From: Lentisphaerae bacterium ADurb.Bin082
GTDB lineage: Bacteria; Verrucomicrobiota; Lentisphaeria; Oligosphaerales; Oligosphaeraceae
Assembly (NCBI GenBank): GCA_002070945.1
Contig: MWEG01000121.1
Location: forward strand, 34,860-98,859
Length of the DNA: 64,000 bases
Direction: 5' to 3'
Shown here: one piece after another, positions 16,526 through 25,161 of the stretch
How positions within the stretch are numbered: the stretch's first letter is position 1
Layout: each line of letters opens with the position of its first letter
Translations under genes and position numbers: made by a program
The notes under the pieces: model-generated
What the model was told of the DNA's origin: nothing
The model's input: only the letters and a program-made list of their open reading frames with translations
Database searches by the model: none

Positions 16526-17401
16526 ATGTTCATCGACATCCATGCGCATGCGTATCGTCGACCCTTTTTGCAGGTTCCCAGCGCCAAACCCTGGCCAACA
16601 CCCGCCCAACTCATCGAATTTTATGACCGCGCCGACATAGAAAAGGCTATTCTCCTGCCGCTGATCGGCCCGGAGTTCTATCTGCCGCAGGCGAACGAGG
16701 ACATCCTGGAGGCCGCAGAGCAGTACCCAGGCCGTTTCATTCCCTTCTGCAACATCCACCCGCGCGCCATCCGCAATGACCCGCAGGCACCGCTGGAAAA
16801 AGTCCTTGAGCAGTACAAGGCGGCTGGTTGCAAGGGCGTCGGCGAAGTAATCTGCAACATGTCTTTTTTCGACCCCTACATGCGCAATTTTTTCCGGGCT
16901 GTGGAGAAAGTCGGCCTGCCCATGACGTTCCACATCGGACATCGCCTGGGCGGCTGCTATGGCATTTATGACCAACCCGGCCTGCCCGGCTTGGAAGAAA
17001 CCCTGCAAGTTTATCCGAACTTGGTCATGCTCGGCCATTCCCAGACCTTCTGGGCGGAAATCAGCGTGCTTGACACCGTCGCCGCCCGCAACGGCTATCC
17101 GAGCGGCAAAGTGGTCGAAGGCGCTGTGCCGAAAATCATGCGCCGCCGCCCAAATCTCTATGGCGACCTCTCCGCTGGCAGCGGCGCCAATGCCCTGATG
17201 CGCGATCCAGAGTATGCCGCCGCTTTCATGACCGAATTCCAAGACCGGCTGCTGTATGGCATCGATATCTGCTCTGCACCCCAGGACAGTCATCGCAAAC
17301 TGGCCAACTTCCTCATCGAAATGCGGGACACTGGCAAAATCAGCCAAGAAGTCTTCGCGAAAATCGCTCGCGAAAATGCCATCCGACTGCTCAAACTGTG
17401 A
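16526..17401 (+). CDS. amidohydrolase family 2 (TIM-barrel metal-dependent hydrolase)
   Basis: 291 residues from ATG 16526, after GGAGAAG. The N terminus MFIDIHAHAY holds the HxH metal site. FPFxxHP-type strand (RFIPFCNIHPRA), MTFHIGH and LVMLGHSQ give further metal-binding histidines, and RLLYGIDICS ends with the catalytic Asp. This is the PF04909 family, whose members include decarboxylases and hydrolases of small carboxylated or aromatic compounds. It is followed 93 bp later by a DUF4838 lipoprotein, so a role in processing sugar-derived products is possible; the substrate is unknown. Confidence 0.85.
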   Translation: MFIDIHAHAYRRPFLQVPSAKPWPTPAQLIEFYDRADIEKAILLPLIGPEFYLPQANEDILEAAEQYPGRFIPFCNIHPRAIRNDPQAPLEKVLEQYKAAGCKGVGEVICNMSFFDPYMRNFFRAVEKVGLPMTFHIGHRLGGCYGIYDQPGLPGLEETLQVYPNLVMLGHSQTFWAEISVLDTVAARNGYPSGKVVEGAVPKIMRRRPNLYGDLSAGSGANALMRDPEYAAAFMTEFQDRLLYGIDICSAPQDSHRKLANFLIEMRDTGKISQEVFAKIARENAIRLLKL

Positions 17402-17494
17402 CACCCGGCCGTGCTACATCAATGCCGCCAACAGCACCAAGACCAAACAACCTGAACTGAAACGTCTTATCATTGCACAAAGAAAGGTTCTCCC

Positions 17495-19912
17495 ATGCCG
17501 AAATCATTGACCATTCCCTCTATGTTGGCCGCTGTCGGGCTGGCCGCAACTGTTCTTTTGACCAGCCTGGCAACAAGCTGCCGGCACTTGGCGCCTACCC
17601 CGGTGGCGCCGGAGCAATGCCAAATCGTGGTGCCGGCAGACGCCATCCCCGCTGAAAACTACGCGGCCAAGGAGCTGCAAGAAGGCCTGCGCCAAATCTT
17701 CGGCGTCGAAATCCCCATCGTGCACGAGAAGACTGCGGCGCACGCATTCTACATCGGGCAGTCGCACCTGACTGCGGCGTTGCTCGGGGTTGATTGGCAG
17801 GAGATGAAGCGCGACGAGATGATCGTAGCCAAATACAAGGACAACTACATCTTGTCTGGAGCACGACCGCGCGGCGCTCTCTATGCCGTCTATGAACTGC
17901 TGGAGCATGGCTACGGCGTTCGCTACTGGACTCACGCTGTGACCGACTGGCCCAAGGCGTCGCAATTCTACCTGCCGTCCTACACAAAGCGCTTTGCGCC
18001 GCCCTTTTTCAGCCGCCATGCGTATTACGACCTGATCAACAAGCATCAGGAATTTGCAGTCAAGATGCGCACCAACTGCACGGCTTCCACACCTGAGCTG
18101 GGCGGCCGCGAAGTGCTGATCGGCTTTGTGCATACCTTTGACCGCTGGCTGCCAGCAGCCAAGTACTTTGACAAGCATCCGGAATGGTACAGCCTGCGGG
18201 ACGGCGTCCGCGTCGGCGGTCAGCGGGAAGGACAGCTCTGCCTGACCAATCAGGAGATGCGCAAAGAATTCATCAAAGTAGTGCTGGAGAAGCTGGGGCC
18301 GCATGGCGACGGCGCTATGATTGACGTGTCCCAGAATGACAATATAAGCTATTGCCAGTGCGAGAAATGCCAGGCGTTTGTCGACCAGAATGGCAACCAG
18401 ACTGACTTGCTGCTGGACTTTGTCAATGAAGTCGCGGCAGCGGTGGAGCGACACAACCCGACCATGTATGTCGAGACCCTTGCCTACCAGTACACGCGCC
18501 AAGTGCCCGGCACAGTGCAGCCGCGCAAAAATGTGATCATCCGCCTCTGCACTATCGAATGCATGTTCGGACATCCGCTCAACTCCGACTACAACGCCTC
18601 TTTCCGCACCGACATCGCTAACTGGAAGAAAATCGCGCCGCAGCTGTTCATCTGGAATTATGTGACTGACTTTGCCAAGTTCTACCAGCCGATGCCAAAC
18701 TGGCGTCACCTCGGCAAAGACTTGCAGATGTTCGTCGATCATGGCGCTATCGCCATTTTTGAGCAGGGCTGCCACGGACCAGGCTCGACCGGCGACCTGA
18801 CTGACATGCGCGTCTGGGTGACCAGCAAACTGCTCTGGAATCCGAAGGAAGATGTGAACCGGCTGATCCGCGAATTCGCCAACGGCTACTACGGCGCGGC
18901 CGGCCCGGAATTCATCCGCTATATCGACATCATCTGCGACGCTATCCGACGCAACCCCGACTTCAAAACCGGCTGCTTTGCCAAGGAATGCCTGTGGCTG
19001 GATGACGACGCTTTCATCAAAGCCTGGCAATGCATGGAACGCGCCAAAAAGCTGGTGGCCAACGACCCAACGCTGCTGAAACGCGTCGAAATCGCAGCCG
19101 TGTCCATCAACCTGGCCATGTTTGACCGGCCTGATCTGCTCATCAAATCCGGCGCTTACGCATCAGTCAGCAACGCCTTTGCTGACCTTGATCGGCTCTT
19201 CGCCCTTGCCAAGGAAGGCGGCGGCTGGCGCTACACCGAAAGTGACGATGGCGGCAGCTTCAAGGCAGTCCGCCGCAACTTCGGTCTCGGACTGGCCAAA
19301 AAACATATTCTGGACGGCGCAGACATCGACAAAGTGATGGCCATGATGGAAAAAGACTTCGGACTCACAGGCGAAGAACTCAGGAGCGTACGCTGGTCCT
19401 TCGAGTACTTCAAGGATCGAGACAACTTCCCCTTCAAGATTGACGTAAAGCGCCCAGAAGGCACGCCGATACAGACGATTGATCTGCCGACCGAAGGCTG
19501 GCGCTTCACCACAGACCCGGAACGCACCGGCCACCAGCGCAAGTATTTTGACGATGCTTTTGACGATGCCAAATGGACACTGCAAAAGGCCGCGGCGTGG
19601 GAGGGCCAAGGATTCAAAGACTATGACGGCGTTGGTTGGTATCGCATCCGCTTCAAGATGCCAGCCAAGACGGCTTGCAAGGCCGTGGAGCTGCAAGTCG
19701 GCGCTGCGGACGAACAGGCCTGGGTGTGGCTGAACGGCAAATATGTCGGCCAGAACCTGGGCGTGCCCGAGGAGATCTGGGACAAGCCCTTTGCCCTGGA
19801 TGTGACTAACGCTGTGCAATGGGGCGCTGAAAACATCCTGACCGTCCGCGTTTCCGACATCGGCTATGCCGGCGGCCTCTGGAAGCCCCTCAAAATCGTC
19901 TTGCTGAAGTGA
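17495..19912 (+). CDS. DUF4838 lipoprotein, alpha-glucuronidase-like
   Basis: 805 residues. The N terminus has a hydrophobic signal ending in a lipobox-like LATSC at residues 25-29, so an exported lipoprotein is likely. Residues 40-150 resemble the N-terminal domain of alpha-glucuronidases (VPADAIPAENYAAKELQ, PRGALYAVYELLE). The central DUF4838 domain has SYCQCEKCQ and the strands ETLAYQYT and LFIWNYVTDF. The last 150 residues form a galactose-binding-like jelly roll (GVGWYRIRFKMPAK, WVWLNGKYVGQN). It probably acts on uronic-acid or acetylated glycans at the cell surface; the precise activity is unassigned. Confidence 0.85.
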   Translation: MPKSLTIPSMLAAVGLAATVLLTSLATSCRHLAPTPVAPEQCQIVVPADAIPAENYAAKELQEGLRQIFGVEIPIVHEKTAAHAFYIGQSHLTAALLGVDWQEMKRDEMIVAKYKDNYILSGARPRGALYAVYELLEHGYGVRYWTHAVTDWPKASQFYLPSYTKRFAPPFFSRHAYYDLINKHQEFAVKMRTNCTASTPELGGREVLIGFVHTFDRWLPAAKYFDKHPEWYSLRDGVRVGGQREGQLCLTNQEMRKEFIKVVLEKLGPHGDGAMIDVSQNDNISYCQCEKCQAFVDQNGNQTDLLLDFVNEVAAAVERHNPTMYVETLAYQYTRQVPGTVQPRKNVIIRLCTIECMFGHPLNSDYNASFRTDIANWKKIAPQLFIWNYVTDFAKFYQPMPNWRHLGKDLQMFVDHGAIAIFEQGCHGPGSTGDLTDMRVWVTSKLLWNPKEDVNRLIREFANGYYGAAGPEFIRYIDIICDAIRRNPDFKTGCFAKECLWLDDDAFIKAWQCMERAKKLVANDPTLLKRVEIAAVSINLAMFDRPDLLIKSGAYASVSNAFADLDRLFALAKEGGGWRYTESDDGGSFKAVRRNFGLGLAKKHILDGADIDKVMAMMEKDFGLTGEELRSVRWSFEYFKDRDNFPFKIDVKRPEGTPIQTIDLPTEGWRFTTDPERTGHQRKYFDDAFDDAKWTLQKAAAWEGQGFKDYDGVGWYRIRFKMPAKTACKAVELQVGAADEQAWVWLNGKYVGQNLGVPEEIWDKPFALDVTNAVQWGAENILTVRVSDIGYAGGLWKPLKIVLLK

Positions 19913-19991
19913 CCTTCTGCGCCCGCGGTTGACGTATCAACTGCGGGCACCAGCAAAAGCTGAGGCAAATCAACGAACACCCGCAATCAAA

Positions 19992-20027
19992 AACGCCGAT
20001 GGCACTGAATCAGTGTCCATCGGCGTT
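19992..20027. terminator. bidirectional intrinsic terminator between convergent genes
   Basis: A long dyad runs from AACGCCGATGGCACTGA (19992-20008) to the matching arm ending at 20027, with one bulge. It is followed by CGCTTTT on the plus strand and by GTTTTTGATT on the minus strand. It separates the DUF4838 gene from the convergent DapA-family gene. A second, weaker hairpin with arms GCCCGCGGTTGA and TCAACTGCGGGC lies at 19921-19948. Confidence 0.8.
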
Positions 20028-20064
20028 CGCTTTTCAAGCGACTATACACTCTCCCCCGCCTCGC

Positions 20065-21138
20065 TCAGCCTTGCAGCCAGCGCGACAAGTTAGCGCTGAC
20101 AAAGCTGTCGTCGGAAAGATGCGGATACGAGCGATATACCCGGTCGATTTCCTCGCTCTGGCCAGGCGAGAGCACTTCTGCCGGATTGAGGCACCAGGTG
20201 CCTTCCAGGAGTCCCTGTCGGCGCAGCACTTCATGGATGCCGGGAATGCAGCCACGGAACTGGTTGGCAGCGTCGAAGAAAGCAGCATTGCAATCAGTCA
20301 CCTCCGCAGCCAGGGTAAGCAACGAGGCCGGAATCTGGTCTGCGGCAGCGGCCTTATGGAGTTCATCCAGCAAGCGAACCGCCGCCTGCGTCCATACACA
20401 CCAGTGGCCGAGCAGGCCGCCCTTGATGCGGAGGGCTTTTTCGCCGGCTGCGGTTTTAACCCGGAATTCCGTCAACAAGTCAACCACGATGTTGTCGTCA
20501 TTGCCAGTATAAAGGGTGATGTCCTGTTCGCGGCCGGCTTCGGCGACGGCTCGGATAACGTCAAAGGTCTGGTAGCGATTGAAGGGGGCTATCTTGATGG
20601 CGATGACGTTGTCGATGGCAGCGAACTGGCGCCAGAAGGAGTATGGCAGAACGCGGCCGCCGACAGCGGGCTGCAAATAGAATCCGATGACCGGGATAGC
20701 CTTAGCGACTTGCTCGCAGTGATCCAGCATCGCCTCGACCGAGTCATCGCGGAAAGCGGAAAGGCTGAGCAAGCCAGCGTGATAACCGCGTTGAATTGCA
20801 AAGTCGGCCTCGCGCAGAGCCTGGTCAGTCCGGCCGCAAATCCCGGCAATCTTGAAAATGGGGCGATTCACCCGTGCGGACCACTTGTCAATCGCGACCG
20901 AAACAATGCTCAAAACCGGCTCGAACAAACCGATCTTCGGTTCCCGGATTTCAAATTGCGTCGAATGCACTCCGACTGCAATGCCGCCGGAACCTGCGTC
21001 GATGTAGTAACGTGCCAAGGCAGCTTGGCGATCCGGGAGAAATTTACGCTTCGCGTTGAGAGCCAACGGCATGGCCGGAATCACGGTTCCCTGGCGAAGC
21101 GTCTGTAAAAGACCTGGAGCAAGGTCGGTGTAATGCAT
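20065..21138 (-). CDS. dihydrodipicolinate synthase/N-acetylneuraminate lyase family protein
   Basis: 357 residues; GAGGG precedes ATG 21138. This is the DapA/NanA class I aldolase fold: the early strand TVIPAMPLALN, the segment VIGFYLQPAVGG carrying the family Tyr, and NVIAIKIAPFNRYQ with the Schiff-base lysine. It is longer than typical DapA (about 290) and has a C-terminal extension (SDDSFVSANLSRWLQG). Its neighbours are a sugar isomerase and an opine-dehydrogenase-like enzyme rather than lysine genes, so a keto-acid or sugar-acid aldolase is more likely than lysine synthesis. Confidence 0.85.
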   Translation of the reverse strand: MHYTDLAPGLLQTLRQGTVIPAMPLALNAKRKFLPDRQAALARYYIDAGSGGIAVGVHSTQFEIREPKIGLFEPVLSIVSVAIDKWSARVNRPIFKIAGICGRTDQALREADFAIQRGYHAGLLSLSAFRDDSVEAMLDHCEQVAKAIPVIGFYLQPAVGGRVLPYSFWRQFAAIDNVIAIKIAPFNRYQTFDVIRAVAEAGREQDITLYTGNDDNIVVDLLTEFRVKTAAGEKALRIKGGLLGHWCVWTQAAVRLLDELHKAAAADQIPASLLTLAAEVTDCNAAFFDAANQFRGCIPGIHEVLRRQGLLEGTWCLNPAEVLSPGQSEEIDRVYRSYPHLSDDSFVSANLSRWLQG

Positions 21139-21422
21139 AGTCGTGTTCCCTCAAAAAACGTGATGACTTGACGCCGGCGGCGATGTATCCGCAATCGGCA
21201 AAAACAACAGTTTCTTTCACTTAATACCATAATGGCGCAACAGGGACTTTTCAAGTAAGCGAGGCGACAGACGCAGAGACTGTGCCCCGGATGCCAACCG
21301 GTCCACGCAGGTCGCCCGCATTAGACCGACGTCTTCGATGGAAAGCTGAATCGAATGAAGTACATTATTTACGACCGCGACCAGCTGTTCCGAGGGGAAA
21401 ATTTTTCTAACCAAGGTGAAAC

Positions 21423-22301
21423 ATGTTCAAAGTGCCTGTAACCTTCCTTTTCGATTTTGAGCACACCTCTGATGCCATGCGTCCCTACATTATGCATGAA
21501 TTCGCTGCCAACGGCGCAAAGCATCTTGTGCTAACTGACACTCTTATCTCGATGGTGATGCAGAATCCAGGGCTGTCCAGCCAACTGCAAAAGGAAGTAG
21601 CATCTTTCGGACTCACCTTTGTCGATGCCCATGCCCCTTTCGGCCCGGCTCTTGATCTCATCTGTCCCGACCCGGCCTTGCGTCGAGTGGGTGCATTGCG
21701 CCGCAAGCTCGCACTCAACATTGCCGCTGACCTCGGGGTGGACACCATCGCTGTCCACGTCGGCAATGACAGCCGCACTTTGGGTCAATCCATTGAGCAA
21801 AGCATGGAATTGATTGCATCGGCATTAGATGATGCGCTTGCCGAGGCCGAAAAGCTGAACATCGTCATTTGCATCGAGAATATCTGGTCTCGCAGCAATA
21901 CACCAGAACGGCTGTTAGAAATCAAGGCGAAATTTCCAACCGAAAATCTCGGTTTCTGCTACGATTCTGGACATGCCAATCTGATGGACAAGGGGCGACA
22001 CCATCCTGATAGCGCTCCCCGTGCTGCATGGAATGCGGTTGGCATTGCCGAGCCGCCATGGGAGAATCAGGCGTTGGAAAAAATGTTGCCTCACGTCGTG
22101 AACTGCCATCTGCATGACAATGACGGCTCCAGCGATCAGCACCGCAATATAGGTCATGGAAATATTGACTGGAAGCATATCATCGGACTGTTGAAAACCG
22201 CGCCGTGCCTAAAAAATATTCAATGCGAAGTGATACCATTGTATACTGGCACGCCAATTCGAGAACTCTGCGAAGCATTCCAAAAACTCGAAACATTATA
22301 A
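21423..22301 (+). CDS. sugar phosphate isomerase/epimerase (xylose isomerase-like TIM barrel)
   Basis: 292 residues; AGGTG lies just before ATG 21423. AP endonuclease 2/xylose isomerase-like fold: VDAHAPFGPA, IAVHVGNDS, NIVICIENIWS (Glu metal ligand), LGFCYDSGHANLM (Asp/His), VNCHLHDNDG (His) and the final Glu in IQCEVIP. These are the metal ligands of the family. Members isomerise or epimerise keto-sugars or inositol derivatives. It is divergent from the DapA-like gene, with 284 bp between them. Confidence 0.87.
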   Translation: MFKVPVTFLFDFEHTSDAMRPYIMHEFAANGAKHLVLTDTLISMVMQNPGLSSQLQKEVASFGLTFVDAHAPFGPALDLICPDPALRRVGALRRKLALNIAADLGVDTIAVHVGNDSRTLGQSIEQSMELIASALDDALAEAEKLNIVICIENIWSRSNTPERLLEIKAKFPTENLGFCYDSGHANLMDKGRHHPDSAPRAAWNAVGIAEPPWENQALEKMLPHVVNCHLHDNDGSSDQHRNIGHGNIDWKHIIGLLKTAPCLKNIQCEVIPLYTGTPIRELCEAFQKLETL

Positions 22302-22316
22302 TCTTTGATTGCGGGT

Positions 22317-22398
22317 CATGTACGAAATCTTGTGATGGGAAGAGAGATTTGACATAAGCCGCAAAGCGCCAAATGCCCCAGAGGGGGCAGGACGGTTT
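22317..22398. repeat. partial copy of dispersed mini-hairpin element
   Basis: GTACGAAATCTTGTGATGG followed by GATTTGACATAAGCCGC resembles the left end of the copy at 44324. It includes a hairpin with arms TGCCCC (22374-22379) and GGGGCA (22384-22389). It sits between the convergent sugar isomerase and opine-dehydrogenase-like genes and could act as a terminator. Confidence 0.6.
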
Positions 22399-22399
22399 C

Positions 22400-23602
22400 T
22401 CAGTCCAGCAGCGCGGCCAGGTCTCGTCGGCCGTAATATTCCGGCAGTCCGGAGGCGAATGGCGCTGCCAGTGCCGGGCTTGCTGTCAGCAGTCGCTTCT
22501 GCTCGTCGAGGAGTTTCTCTCCTTTGAGTCCTTCGACCCAATGCAGAATCTCATCCGCCATCGGGGTCTCCAGGTCGAGCTGTTGAGCGAACCATTTGGC
22601 GATGCAGACACCATAGTAGATATCATCACTGAAAAATCGGTGCGTGATATCGAAACCCCACTTGCCATTAGGCAGCTGCACCACCGGTGTGCGGATTTCC
22701 CGCAAAGTCTTGGAATTCACAAAAGTGGACAGGATGTCTGTATTGCTGGAAGCATAGCTGAAGCGCTCCAGGGCGAGATAATCCAGCATAAAGGGGAATG
22801 TCTTGGCCGGGAAACGCCGACGCAGCTCCTGCCGGATGAGGCTGTAGTCATCGTCCAGGCGTTGCAAGTACTCCACTGACAACTGGTCGTAATCGCGGTA
22901 GAAATACGGCACTGACTCCGCTGAGTCCCATTGTCCGCCGCTGACTTGCGCCAGGGCATAACACCGGGTGGGATGGATAATCTGATTGTCCACTGAGAGT
23001 GTCAGCGAAATAAAATCCGGCGACTGCTGCGCTTCTCCGGCGCCGAACCAGCGCAGGCTGATATTGTCGAAGATTTCCTGCTTCAGCAGGGCGAAATCAC
23101 TGTCCGGATGCAACGCGACGCAATTACTGGCTTTGCCGCCATAAGTGATGCCCCGACGACCATATTCGCCGATGCGGGCAATCCAGGGGATCAGCCCGAA
23201 AGCAAAGTATTTGATATTTGGCAGGCGGTATTTGCGTTGCACTTCCTCGACCATCCAGTTGAAGCCTCCTTGGCCGTAGATGGTTCCCAGGCAGACCTGC
23301 TGCTCCGGGCGCAGATGTCGGGCAATCTCATGCAAAGCCGGGCGGTATTGACTGACTGGCATGCACAGGATTATCACCTCGGCTTGGGGCACCAGCATTT
23401 CTGGTCGGTCGCTTACCGCTGCCAGGCGGCCCTTGACGGTAAAGACTTTCTCGTGATGCTCATTCCAATATTCCGCCGAAACCTCCTGACACCAGCGCGA
23501 TGGCGCCCCCAGTGTAAACAGCGATACTTCCTGCCCCGCAGCGGCCAGCATCGGCGCAATAATATGCGCGCTGTTGCCGTCACCATATATCAATACCTTC
23601 AT
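22400..23602 (-). CDS. NAD/NADP octopine/nopaline dehydrogenase family protein
   Basis: 400 residues from ATG 23602, with AGGAG 7-8 bp upstream. The N-terminal Rossmann fold begins MKVLIYGDGNSAHIIAPML (GxGNxAH, the opine dehydrogenase signature), followed by VIILCMPVSQYRPALHEIA. The C-terminal helical domain includes IHPTRCYAL, which carries the family His. Such enzymes reductively join an amino acid to a keto acid, or the reverse. Together with the DapA-family enzyme and the isomerase beside it, it may form a small pathway for an amino-sugar or opine-like compound; that is an inference. Confidence 0.82.
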   Translation of the reverse strand: MKVLIYGDGNSAHIIAPMLAAAGQEVSLFTLGAPSRWCQEVSAEYWNEHHEKVFTVKGRLAAVSDRPEMLVPQAEVIILCMPVSQYRPALHEIARHLRPEQQVCLGTIYGQGGFNWMVEEVQRKYRLPNIKYFAFGLIPWIARIGEYGRRGITYGGKASNCVALHPDSDFALLKQEIFDNISLRWFGAGEAQQSPDFISLTLSVDNQIIHPTRCYALAQVSGGQWDSAESVPYFYRDYDQLSVEYLQRLDDDYSLIRQELRRRFPAKTFPFMLDYLALERFSYASSNTDILSTFVNSKTLREIRTPVVQLPNGKWGFDITHRFFSDDIYYGVCIAKWFAQQLDLETPMADEILHWVEGLKGEKLLDEQKRLLTASPALAAPFASGLPEYYGRRDLAALLD

Positions 23603-23730
23603 TATGTACTCCTGGCTGCTGAAAACAGTTAGACCCAAAAAATCCGCTTCCTGCTTCTTGGCTGATAGTGGTAAAAGTGAACTATATCGGTGATTATGGT
23701 TCTTCCTGGTTTTTATGACGTAATCGCAGT

Positions 23731-23960
23731 TTAGGCGCCCCCTAACTCAAAATCGCCATCTGTTGATGTTTCCGATCCGAACAATTCCCTGATTTTCCGC
23801 AAACGCTCTTCCGCCTCTTCTTTTCGTCCTTGCTCTTCAAGAACCTTGGCGGCATTACGATGGGCGCGTAAGACCAACTTGCGCAAGGCAGGTTCCGAAG
23901 CATCGCCAAAGCGGCGAACGACCTCGTCATAGGCGGCAACCTCGTTATCGGGGCGGGTTG
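23731..23960 (-). pseudogene. C-terminal TPR tail separated by a frameshift
   Basis: The frame NEVAAYDEVVRRFGDASEPA continues through KVLEEQGRKEEAEERLRKIR to a stop at 23731. It is the natural continuation of the TPR gene at 23945-25156. That gene ends in VVYGDANPPR, whereas removing one base from the G3 run at 23955-23957 gives DANRPDNEVAAYDEV, which matches the repeat consensus seen earlier in the same protein (NRPNEAIAAYDEV). Confidence 0.65.
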
Positions 23961-25156
23961 GCATCCCCGTAGACGACGCCCTTGTTGACCAGCGCCATGG
24001 CGACTGCCTCTCGCAAGGCGGGTTCTGGTGCATCGCCAAAGCGGCGGACCACCTCGTCATAGGCGGCGATAGCCTCGTTGGGTCGGTTAGTTTGACCGTA
24101 GACGATCCCCTGGCTGACTAGTGCCATGGCAACTAGCTTGCGCAAGGCCGGTTCCGGGTTCTTGCCATAGCGTTGATCCACCTCATCAAAGGCGGCGATG
24201 GCCTTATCTGTACGCTGAGCCTTATAGTAGGTGACGCCCTTGTTACCTAGCGCCATGGCAGCCTGCTCGCACAAGGCAGGTTCCGGAGAATCGCCAAAAC
24301 GACGGATCACCTCGTCAAAGGCGGCGATGGCTTCGTCGGGCCGGTCATCAGCCGAACAGGCGCGACCTCTGCCCCGCAAGGCACGTACAAGCCCAAGTCT
24401 ACGCTCGGGTGTAGTAGAGCTTCTGTCAAGCGCCGCAATACTGGCATCGAACATAGTAATCGCCCGTTTCGGGTTGCCGGAACGAAGAACGTCCCATGCT
24501 CGATCAACACGTATTAAGTCCCAGTCAGCGGGGGTGTCTGACAACAAATGCCGCCTCGAGTAGGTCCATACGCGGCAAAGTTCATTACACAGGGAACGGA
24601 TCTTACTGCGCTGGGCAAAGTGGCGTTGCTGCTCAGCCACATCCTCCCCAATGCCAAAGACCACCTGACAAGCAAGCAAATTCTCGGAAGAGCGTTGTTC
24701 CGAGTATAGGAGCGTTATTGGCTCAATGACGTCGATTTTTAACTTCTTCTCCTCTTGATTGTCTGCTTTCGCAAACTTATGCCCTGGTAATACAGCCTCT
24801 TTCCTGGCTAAGCTTTCCGGCGAAGCAAAAGCAAAGAGCATATCCGCGATTCGCATTGAATCCGCAGCTTCCAGTCCCATAATGTAGTTCGGATGACGAT
24901 CCAGATAGCAGTAAAGCCCCAGTGACAGCCGGAGCAGGGAAATGAAATCTTTCATCTCGCTGTTAGAGAGATCGTAGCCCACAGAGCGGGCTGCACTTAA
25001 CATAAGCGGCAGCACGCTGCTGAGTGCGCTGATGATGAGCCGCGGATTCGCTCCCAGCCCTCCATGGAAAGTGGACAACTCAAGCAGGTCGTTATAAACT
25101 GGAAGCGTACGTTTATCCTTGGGGGGTAGAGTCCGCTGCGTCCAGGCGGCGACCAA
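23945..25156 (-). CDS. TPR-repeat protein, probably the C-terminal half of the upstream KAP NTPase
   Basis: 403 residues counted from TTG 25156, but the frame stays open upstream through a Pro/Thr/Ser-rich linker (PDPNPSDGLSDESP) up to the G6 run at 25323-25328. The first half is helical and unrecognised. The second half, from about residue 215, is an array of 35-42-residue TPR-like repeats with the theme KAIAAFDEVDQRYGKNPEPA and ALVSQGIVYGQTNRPNEAIA. There is no ribosome binding site, which supports its being part of the KAP gene rather than independent. Repeats of this kind act as protein-protein scaffolds. Confidence 0.7.
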   Translation of the reverse strand: MVAAWTQRTLPPKDKRTLPVYNDLLELSTFHGGLGANPRLIISALSSVLPLMLSAARSVGYDLSNSEMKDFISLLRLSLGLYCYLDRHPNYIMGLEAADSMRIADMLFAFASPESLARKEAVLPGHKFAKADNQEEKKLKIDVIEPITLLYSEQRSSENLLACQVVFGIGEDVAEQQRHFAQRSKIRSLCNELCRVWTYSRRHLLSDTPADWDLIRVDRAWDVLRSGNPKRAITMFDASIAALDRSSTTPERRLGLVRALRGRGRACSADDRPDEAIAAFDEVIRRFGDSPEPALCEQAAMALGNKGVTYYKAQRTDKAIAAFDEVDQRYGKNPEPALRKLVAMALVSQGIVYGQTNRPNEAIAAYDEVVRRFGDAPEPALREAVAMALVNKGVVYGDANPPR

Positions 25157-25161
25157 TCGGT

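Noticed and set aside
17504..19030. 508-residue minus-strand frame
   Set aside because: A long antisense shadow of the DUF4838 gene; GC-rich third positions keep the opposite frame open. It shows no domain.
21217..21414. 65-residue minus-strand frame between divergent genes
   Set aside because: No ribosome binding site or recognisable domain; it fills the promoter region of both neighbours. It might be a remnant of a regulator but cannot be supported.
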